NCBI GenBank assembly: GCA_946886245.1
Contig: CAMPIF010000104.1
Span: forward strand, 1 to 10,732
Length of the DNA stretch: 10,732 nt
Reading direction: 5' to 3'
DNA from: Ectopseudomonas composti
GTDB lineage: Bacteria > Pseudomonadota > Gammaproteobacteria > Pseudomonadales > Pseudomonadaceae
Part shown: piece after piece, positions 6,056 through 10,732 of the stretch
Numbering within the stretch: position 1 is the stretch's first letter
Layout: every line of letters begins with the position of its first letter
The notes under the pieces: generated by a model
What the model saw: only the letters and a program-made list of their open reading frames with translations
Told to the model about the DNA's origin: nothing
Databases searched by the model: none
Position numbers and translations under genes: made by a program

Positions 6056-7501
6056 TTAACTGTTCGGTTTTGCCACCACCGATGGAAGGCGCTCGTCCAG
6101 AACCTGGTACAGCGTGCTGTCCTGCGGCCAGTTACGCAGGAAACGCGCCCGATCCTTAGCATAGGCGGGCACGAAACTACCGGCTCGGCAGTGCTGCTGC
6201 ATGGCGTCCAGGTCGATCAACATCCAGCGCCCATCCTGCCACAGGATATTGCTGCCTTTGAGGTCTCCATGACTGATGCGCTCGCGCAGCAGCGCTGCAA
6301 ACAGGTCATCCAGCGCCCGCAGTTCCGCCTCGGCGGGTAACTCGCCAGGCGCACAGGACGCGAAACGCGTGATTATATCCACACCCGATGCGTGTTCGGT
6401 AACAAGATAGGACCGGCGCCTGAGCCACAGGGTGCGACACTCGAGCACGGCAAGCGGCTTGGGCGTGGCGATGCCGAGAAAACTCAGGCGATTGCCCTCG
6501 CACCAGCTGTGCCAGGCGCGGCTCGGGCGCCAGAAGCGCTTGAGCCAATGCAGCATGCCCTTGATGTTGTAGCGCTTGATGACCAGTTGCCTGGCACCCT
6601 GATCGACTCGCGCAACGGTGGACGAACCACCCAGCTTGAGGGACTGCCCAGCCGCGATGGCGGCGTCAGGGTCAGCCAGCAAGGGCGCCAGCAAGGGCTC
6701 TTCCTCGCGCCGGACCACCTGCAGACGTGACGCGCCGCGCCATACGCAAAACGCCGAACAATCGCGGCCGAGCTTGCCCATGAAGTGCTGCAGACGCGAA
6801 CCACGGGCCTTGGCTACCGCCTTGAGCAGAGCCTCGAACGGCAGCGCGTGCTCGCCATTGACCAGCAGGTAATGCACCAGCAGCTCCTCGATGAATGGAT
6901 CGAGCGCACTCGGGAATTGAGCGAAGAACACCCCCAGATTGGCCAGCACCCTGTCTCGCGACAGGGGTTGACCCGGCGTCTCGGCACGCACGCCGCCACC
7001 GTCGATCAGATACAGGCCGTCCTGGTGACGCAGCAGGTTGTCCAGGTGCAGATCCTCTTGCCACAGGCCTTGGCGGTGGAGCCCGGCAATGGCTGCCAGC
7101 GCCTCCCCCAACACCTGCTGCCGAGCGTCGTCCAGCCACGCCAGATGGGCCACCGCCTGCCAGGAATCGCCCAGGCTTTCGGCATCGTCGAGGAACTCGA
7201 ACAGCAGCCAACCGCCCTCTCCTGGCGTCGAACCCTGGGCAAGCAACTCAGGCGTCTTCAGCCCCTGCTCGGCCAGTAGCTGAACGCCGCGCAGCTCGCG
7301 GGCGAAATGCCGTTCGGCCTTATCACCGACCAGCAGCTTGGCCAGCACCTCACGCCCCTGCCACTGCGCCCGAGCGACATAGCGCTGACCGGGCAGCACC
7401 CGCAAAAGGCTGAGCAACTGGATAGACCCCGCGCCCTCCAGCTCGATCAGCAGCGGTAGCACCGGGGTACGTCCGGCATCGACCAGGGAAGCCAGCCTCA
7501 T
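6056..7501 (-). CDS. Tandem double-kinase LPS core phosphorylation protein (PA5006-like)
   Basis: A 481-residue protein with two protein-kinase-fold domains in one chain. Domain 1 (about 38-215) has the putative ATP lysine K55 in VLAKLLVG, an acidic partner E69, a catalytic loop WQEDLHLDNLL (147-157) with D150 and N155, and a metal-binding LIDGGG (165-170) with D167. Domain 2 (about 285-465) has K309 in LVIKRYN, a hinge YLVTEHASG (365-373), the full loop SHGDLKGSNIL (410-420) with H411, D413 and N418, and LIDLDAM (428-434) with D430. It is related to the Kdo/WaaP kinase family and should phosphorylate inner-core heptose in the cytoplasm; which domain acts on which position is unknown. From memory, the PAO1 counterpart (PA5006) has been studied with waaP as a core kinase, possibly as wapQ. 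It begins in a 4-bp ATGA overlap with the upstream gene. Domain 1 has Gln in place of the usual His before the loop Asp. Confidence 0.88.
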   Translation of the reverse strand: MRLASLVDAGRTPVLPLLIELEGAGSIQLLSLLRVLPGQRYVARAQWQGREVLAKLLVGDKAERHFARELRGVQLLAEQGLKTPELLAQGSTPGEGGWLLFEFLDDAESLGDSWQAVAHLAWLDDARQQVLGEALAAIAGLHRQGLWQEDLHLDNLLRHQDGLYLIDGGGVRAETPGQPLSRDRVLANLGVFFAQFPSALDPFIEELLVHYLLVNGEHALPFEALLKAVAKARGSRLQHFMGKLGRDCSAFCVWRGASRLQVVRREEEPLLAPLLADPDAAIAAGQSLKLGGSSTVARVDQGARQLVIKRYNIKGMLHWLKRFWRPSRAWHSWCEGNRLSFLGIATPKPLAVLECRTLWLRRRSYLVTEHASGVDIITRFASCAPGELPAEAELRALDDLFAALLRERISHGDLKGSNILWQDGRWMLIDLDAMQQHCRAGSFVPAYAKDRARFLRNWPQDSTLYQVLDERLPSVVAKPNS

Positions 7502-8247
7502 GAGCGCCCCGCCTTGTCCTTGAACCGTGCCCTGAGACGTTGCAACCAGTACCCCAACTGGCGAGCGTCACCGAGATAGGCGGTCAGGAAACTGGCCACA
7601 TCGTCATCGCCCCAGGCACTGGCGCGACGCAGCAGGGGTTCCAGATCCTTGACCCGATCACGCTCGCCAAACAACAGCGGCCGGGTCTTTTCCAGGTCGA
7701 TCAGCTGCGCGACGAAAGCATCGCCGCTGGCTTGAAGGAAAACATGTTTGGGATAGAAACAACCATGCACCTGGCCCTGACCATGTACGCACCGGGCCAG
7801 CACTCCGCAGGCACTGGCGATGGCATGGCGTTGCACGGCGGTCAGTTGCGACCAGCTCGGCAGGTAGCTGTCCAGATCCCGCCAACCATCCAGGGCTCGG
7901 GTCAGCAGGACGGCGCGGCGCTCGCCGCAGATGCGTCGCTCGGCATAGAACGCCGAACGCATCGCCGGAATGCCCAGGCGCTGATAGCGACAGGTATTGC
8001 GAAACTCGCGCGCCAGGGTCGGCTCACCCAGTGGACGATGCAGGCTGCGGGTCAGGTAATTGCTCTGGCGCTTGAGGTAGTAGCCGGTGCCATCGAGATC
8101 GAGCCGGTACACCGTGCTCCAGCCACCGCGAGAAGCGGTGTTGGGCTCGTCCACGGCAAACAGTTGCAGTGCCCACAGAGCCTCGAAGCTGTCCAGGCCG
8201 TGACGCTCGAGCAGCGTTTTATCCTCGCCCTCGATGAAGTCCTTCAT
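7498..8247 (-). CDS. InaA-like LPS kinase-family protein (PA5007-like)
   Basis: A 249-residue member of the Kdo/WaaP/InaA kinase-fold family. Visible are a glycine-containing loop RGGWSTVYRL (40-49), the ATP lysine K59 in YYLKRQ (56-61), the catalytic-loop region VHGCFYPKHVFL (160-171) and the metal-binding LIDLEKTRP (182-190) with D184. WaaP has HRD at the matching loop position, but here the triplet is HGC, so the catalytic Asp is replaced by C163. As I remember it, E. coli InaA has the same HGC pattern and a similar LDLEKSR motif, which places this protein in the InaA branch. The role in core phosphorylation is inferred from its place between two kinases, and it may be a non-canonical or regulatory pseudokinase. 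It starts in a 4-bp ATGA overlap with the upstream gene, with a purine-rich GAGGGAAGAG before the ATG, and ends in another ATGA overlap. Confidence 0.87.
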   Translation of the reverse strand: MKDFIEGEDKTLLERHGLDSFEALWALQLFAVDEPNTASRGGWSTVYRLDLDGTGYYLKRQSNYLTRSLHRPLGEPTLAREFRNTCRYQRLGIPAMRSAFYAERRICGERRAVLLTRALDGWRDLDSYLPSWSQLTAVQRHAIASACGVLARCVHGQGQVHGCFYPKHVFLQASGDAFVAQLIDLEKTRPLLFGERDRVKDLEPLLRRASAWGDDDVASFLTAYLGDARQLGYWLQRLRARFKDKAGRS

Positions 8248-8981
8248 TCTCTTCCCTCGAAGTAGCGCACGATCTGCAGGATCCGTCGCTTGTCACTGTC
8301 GTTGAGACGATCGCGACGCCGATACTGCAGATAGAAGCGCAGGCGCTGAGTGCGCGACAGGTGGTACTTGGCGACCTTGTCCAGACAAGCGAGATCCTTG
8401 ACGATCCGGTAGCGCAAGAACGGTCCACACCAGAAGGCCCCAGCGGGGCAGTCGATGAGGAACAGGCGGCGCTGCTCGTCCACCAGAAGGTTGCGCCACT
8501 TGAGATCATTGTGGACGAAGTGACGGTCATGCAGCGTGCGCGTGGCCTTGGCCAACTGGCGACTGACATCGTCGACCCAGGCCCGGTCACGCAGGCGTGC
8601 ATCATCCGTGGCCGCCAGGCGTGACATGTCCAGGGTACCGACGATCTCCTGAGTGATCAGTGCGCCTCGGGCGAAGGCGCCGGCCTTGCGCTCCAGGCCG
8701 TAGGCGGCGATGGGCGCAGTGGGAATGCCCCAGGTGGCGAAGTGCTTGAGATTCTGCCATTCGGCCTTGACCCGCGGTCGGCCGATGAAACGCCGCACGC
8801 CCTTGCCCGCGCCGTGATAGCGCTTGACGTAATAGCCCAGCCCATCGAATTCGACGCGGATCACGTCCGACAACGGATCATGGGTGATTGCCTCGCCCTG
8901 CAGGGAAAACACCGCATCCAGACTGGCGAAGGCTCTTGCCGCCTGCGGCGTGGCCAAGGGGGTGACGCGCCATTCACTCAT
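8244..8981 (-). CDS. Second WaaP-type LPS core kinase (PA5008/WapP-like)
   Basis: A 245-residue small-molecule kinase of the Kdo/WaaP family. The N-lobe has the ATP lysine K53 in YYVKRYHG (50-57). The C-lobe has the catalytic loop VHNDLKWRNLLV (156-167), with H157, D159 and N164, and the metal-binding LIDCPAG (175-181) with D177. All catalytic residues are intact. It probably adds phosphate to an inner-core heptose on the cytoplasmic side, working with WaaP; the P. aeruginosa neighbour of waaP has been called wapP. The start used is ATG at 8979-8981, which overlaps the waaP stop by 8 bp, with GGGAG in front. The frame stays open further upstream (to 9143), but that extension lies wholly inside waaP, is rich in Cys and Arg, and looks like a shadow. 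It ends in an ATGA overlap with the InaA-like gene. Confidence 0.9.
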   Translation of the reverse strand: MSEWRVTPLATPQAARAFASLDAVFSLQGEAITHDPLSDVIRVEFDGLGYYVKRYHGAGKGVRRFIGRPRVKAEWQNLKHFATWGIPTAPIAAYGLERKAGAFARGALITQEIVGTLDMSRLAATDDARLRDRAWVDDVSRQLAKATRTLHDRHFVHNDLKWRNLLVDEQRRLFLIDCPAGAFWCGPFLRYRIVKDLACLDKVAKYHLSRTQRLRFYLQYRRRDRLNDSDKRRILQIVRYFEGRE

Positions 8982-9807
8982 GGTTCGCTCCCGGCGCGTA
9001 CTTGCGTGCATAGCGAAGCAGCAGGCGATCGGCCTTGCGCTGCAGCCAGAGCAGCAGCGCCGCCTCCTCATGCAGAATCTGCCGCAACGGCCGCTCATTG
9101 CCTGCCGCAGCGAAATAGCGTTTGAGAAAGCGCAGCTTGTCACGCCGGGTCAGGCCGATATGCAGCGCCGAAAAATACAGGGCGGCCAGATCCTTGTCGC
9201 GCCAGCGCCGTGGCGTGGCACTGCGCACCTGGGCGCGGTGCAGGTCGATCACTGACAGGCGCAGGTCACTGGCCTGGATCGGCCGGTCGGTGTGCAGCAG
9301 GAAGTGGCAGATATAGCAGTCGCGGTGGTTGACCCCGGCACGGTGCATGGCGCCGGTCATCTGCGCCACTTCGCGGATCAGCGCCCACTTGAGCGCCGGC
9401 TTGGGCGGTTGCTGCGCCCAGTTGAGGCTGAGCTGCTCCAGGTCGACGGTCGGCGCCAGCTCTTCGGTGACGATGAACGAGTGCTGGCGCGCCGGATTGC
9501 TGCCACGCTCGCCGTAGGCCACGGCGGTCATGGTCGGCACACCAACCTCGGTCAGACGCTGAATGGCCTGCCACTCTTGCGCGGCTCCCAACACAGGCGC
9601 CTTGGCCGTGAGCAGGTTCTTGGCGATCTCAGCCCAGCCGATGCCACGGTGGATCTTGACGAAGTAACCGCGCCCGTCGACCTCGGTACGCAGGGTGCGG
9701 CGCCCTTCCAGCTCGCGGTAGACCTGGCCCTCGAGCGCCTCGACGGCCTCGAAGGCATCGCGGCCCGCCCACAGGCGCTTGAAGGGTTCGGCGAGGATCA
9801 GGCGCAT
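8974..9807 (-). CDS. waaP: LPS core heptose I kinase WaaP (RfaP)
   Basis: A 277-residue kinase that phosphorylates heptose I of the LPS inner core, a step essential in P. aeruginosa because unphosphorylated core is poorly exported. The N-lobe contains YRELEGRRT (30-38) and the ATP lysine K51 in YFVKIHRG (48-55). The hinge area has FIVTEELAPTVDLE (111-124). The catalytic loop is HRDCYICHFLL (161-171) with D163, and the metal-binding VIDLHRA (186-192) has D188. These HRDCYICHFLLH and VIDLHRAQ strings are diagnostic of WaaP. The start at 9805-9807 is supported by GGGGAGG five nt upstream. The length is close to the PAO1 protein as I recall it (about 268), with a slightly longer C-terminus. It overlaps the next kinase gene by 8 bp. 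It acts in the cytoplasm at the inner membrane. Confidence 0.96.
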   Translation of the reverse strand: MRLILAEPFKRLWAGRDAFEAVEALEGQVYRELEGRRTLRTEVDGRGYFVKIHRGIGWAEIAKNLLTAKAPVLGAAQEWQAIQRLTEVGVPTMTAVAYGERGSNPARQHSFIVTEELAPTVDLEQLSLNWAQQPPKPALKWALIREVAQMTGAMHRAGVNHRDCYICHFLLHTDRPIQASDLRLSVIDLHRAQVRSATPRRWRDKDLAALYFSALHIGLTRRDKLRFLKRYFAAAGNERPLRQILHEEAALLLWLQRKADRLLLRYARKYAPGANHE

Positions 9808-9812
9808 GCAAG

Positions 9813-9819
9813 CCTCCCC
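9813..9819 (-). promoter_or_regulatory. Strong Shine-Dalgarno site of waaP
   Basis: The minus strand reads GGGGAGG here, five nt before the ATG at 9805-9807. It is the best ribosome binding site in the window. That fits a gene that must be loaded independently, because waaP is separated from waaG by 100 bp while the genes after it are coupled by overlap. Confidence 0.7.
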
Positions 9820-9831
9820 AGCCGGCTATCC

Positions 9832-9898
9832 GTAGGGTGCGCCGTGCGCACCGATGACACCGTGCTGTCGACCTTGCGGTGCGCACGGCGCCCCCTAC
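9832..9898. repeat. REP-like long inverted repeat between waaG and waaP
   Basis: The left arm (9832-9853) and right arm (9877-9898) are 22-nt inverted copies that differ at one base, separated by a 23-nt loop. The arms begin GTAGGGTGCGCC and contain GTGCGCAC. Similar GTAGGGTGCGCC-type elements recur between genes in several Pseudomonas genomes in my memory, so I read it as a pair of inverted REP units (BIME-like). It lies in the 100-bp gap between waaG and waaP. As RNA it would form a very stable hairpin that could shield waaG mRNA from 3' decay or reduce read-through. No T run follows on either strand, so it is not a classic Rho-independent terminator. Confidence 0.8.
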
Positions 9899-9907
9899 CC
9901 AAGCGAC

Positions 9908-10732
9908 TCATGCGTGCTTCTCCGCGAGGATCACGTCAGCGGCCTTCTTCGGCATCGAATACAGGTCGGCGCTATCGGCATAGACCAGGCCGTTGCGGCT
10001 CCAGAAAGCGCGGCGCTCGGGGTCAGCCAGCATATCGGCCAACGTGCGGTTGAGATGGTCCTGCTCGAACGGCCCGGGCAGTACGCGGCCGCAATCGGCA
10101 TCGGCGATGTAATGGGCATAGCCGCAGACATCGGTGACCAATACCGGCAAGCCGGATACCAGAGCCTCCAGCAACACGGTGCCGGTGTTCTCGTTATAGG
10201 CCGGATGGATCAGCAGATCGGCACCAAGCAGGAAGCGCGGAATGTCGCTGCGCCCCTTGAGGATCTGCACCTGATCGGACAGCCCCAGCGCCTTGACCTG
10301 CAGCAGGAAGGGCCTGGGATCGTCCTGGCCGATGGCGATCAGGCGGGTGCGCTTGCCCAGCTCGCGCGGCAACGCGGCCAGCGCCTTGAGGCTGCGGTCC
10401 AGGCCCTTGGTCTTGAAGCCGGAGCCGATCTGGACCAGCAGCAGGTCATCGTCACTCAGCTTGAACTCGCGGCGGAACTCGGCGCGAATGTCGGCAGCAT
10501 TGGCGGGTGCCCGACGGTCAAAGGCGATGCCCGGCGGCAGCAGGTGGAAGCGCTGCAGCGGAGTCTTGTAGTGCTTGATGAACAGCGGCTGCTGCACCTC
10601 GGAGATCATCAGAATCTCGGTCTTGGAATCGGGTGCAAACACTGCGCGCTCGTAATCGGCGAAGTGCTTGTAGCGGCCCCAGCGGCGATAGATCGGGTTG
10701 CGCAGGGTCTGCGCCTTGTCCTCGAAGCAGCC
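9908..10732 (-). CDS. waaG: LPS core UDP-glucose:(heptosyl) glycosyltransferase WaaG (RfaG), N-terminus outside window
   Basis: The frame is open from the right edge of the window, giving 274 C-terminal residues of a GT4 enzyme that is normally about 373 residues long, so roughly 100 N-terminal residues are missing. An apparent start at 10642 is an internal GTG (Val); the frame continues upstream as ERA, ADY and further. Visible motifs are LLVQIGSGFKTKGLDRSL, the donor-phosphate region of the C-terminal Rossmann domain, and the EX7E signature in HPAYNENTGTVLLEALVSG, followed by DVCGYAHYI, which is typical of WaaG. It transfers the first hexose of the outer core to heptose II at the cytoplasmic face of the inner membrane. 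In P. aeruginosa this position carries GalN, so the donor may not be UDP-glucose. It precedes waaP as in other Pseudomonas core loci. Confidence 0.95.
   Translation of the reverse strand, partial: GCFEDKAQTLRNPIYRRWGRYKHFADYERAVFAPDSKTEILMISEVQQPLFIKHYKTPLQRFHLLPPGIAFDRRAPANAADIRAEFRREFKLSDDDLLLVQIGSGFKTKGLDRSLKALAALPRELGKRTRLIAIGQDDPRPFLLQVKALGLSDQVQILKGRSDIPRFLLGADLLIHPAYNENTGTVLLEALVSGLPVLVTDVCGYAHYIADADCGRVLPGPFEQDHLNRTLADMLADPERRAFWSRNGLVYADSADLYSMPKKAADVILAEKHA

Noticed and set aside
7540..8265. A 241-codon plus-strand frame opposite the InaA-like gene, and a similar 231-codon frame at 3562-4257 opposite the GT9 gene.
   Set aside because: Both are antisense to genes with clear motifs and have no recognisable domain or convincing start context.
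8982..9143. N-terminal extension of the second WaaP-type kinase by 54 codons.
   Set aside because: The extension is entirely inside waaP, has an odd Cys/Arg-rich composition, and the ATG at 8979-8981 gives the normal family length with a ribosome binding site.
9832..9898. The waaG-waaP hairpin as a Rho-independent terminator.
   Set aside because: No T run follows the stem on either strand, and the arms look like a REP unit pair.
1..10732. Search for CRISPR arrays, tRNA or rRNA genes, insertion sequences, prophage or toxin-antitoxin genes.
   Set aside because: Nearly all of the window is accounted for by ten core-biosynthesis genes, and the two gaps of about 100 bp hold only short repeats and ribosome binding sites.

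Overview
The window is a single-strand run of lipopolysaccharide (LPS) core biosynthesis genes from a Pseudomonas-type gammaproteobacterium. All ten recognisable genes lie on the minus strand, so transcription runs from the right end towards position 1. The order waaG, waaP, second WaaP-type kinase, InaA-like kinase homologue, tandem double kinase, NodU-type carbamoyltransferase matches what I remember of the P. aeruginosa PAO1 core locus (PA5010 to PA5005). Carbamoylated, highly phosphorylated heptose is a hallmark of the Pseudomonas inner core. A long GC-rich hairpin between waaG and waaP looks like the REP-type intergenic repeats common in Pseudomonas. I cannot name the species.

Layout, in transcription order. 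(1) 10732-9908: the last 274 residues of WaaG, which adds the first outer-core hexose; the N-terminus lies outside the window. (2) 9907-9808: a 100-bp gap with a 22-bp inverted repeat and the strong ribosome binding site of waaP. (3) 9807-6056: WaaP, a second small kinase, an InaA-like protein and a 481-residue protein with two kinase-like domains. These are joined by overlaps of 8, 4 and 4 bp and give five kinase-fold domains in 3.75 kb. (4) 6055-5957: a 99-bp spacer with short direct repeats. (5) 5956-4226: the carbamoyltransferase, starting at TTG. (6) 4218-1: five sugar-transfer genes, packed with short gaps or overlaps: a GT9 (heptosyltransferase-like) enzyme, a GT2 enzyme, a GT4-like enzyme resembling Ssg, a GT2 enzyme resembling the rhamnosyltransferase WapR, and a further GT2 enzyme cut by the window start.

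How they work together: WaaG primes the outer core on heptose II. The kinases place phosphates on the inner-core heptoses and the carbamoyltransferase decorates heptose II. The glycosyltransferases on the left build the outer core and probably the acceptor for O antigen. The right half is conserved Pseudomonas core machinery. The left part (1-4218) is the more variable part; as far as I recall, the GT9 gene and the extra GT2 genes do not match the PAO1 arrangement. I see no mobile element, CRISPR array, RNA gene, toxin or defence system. The points most worth following are the InaA-like protein with Cys at the catalytic Asp position, the double kinase with an atypical first active site, and the GT9 enzyme next to the carbamoyltransferase.
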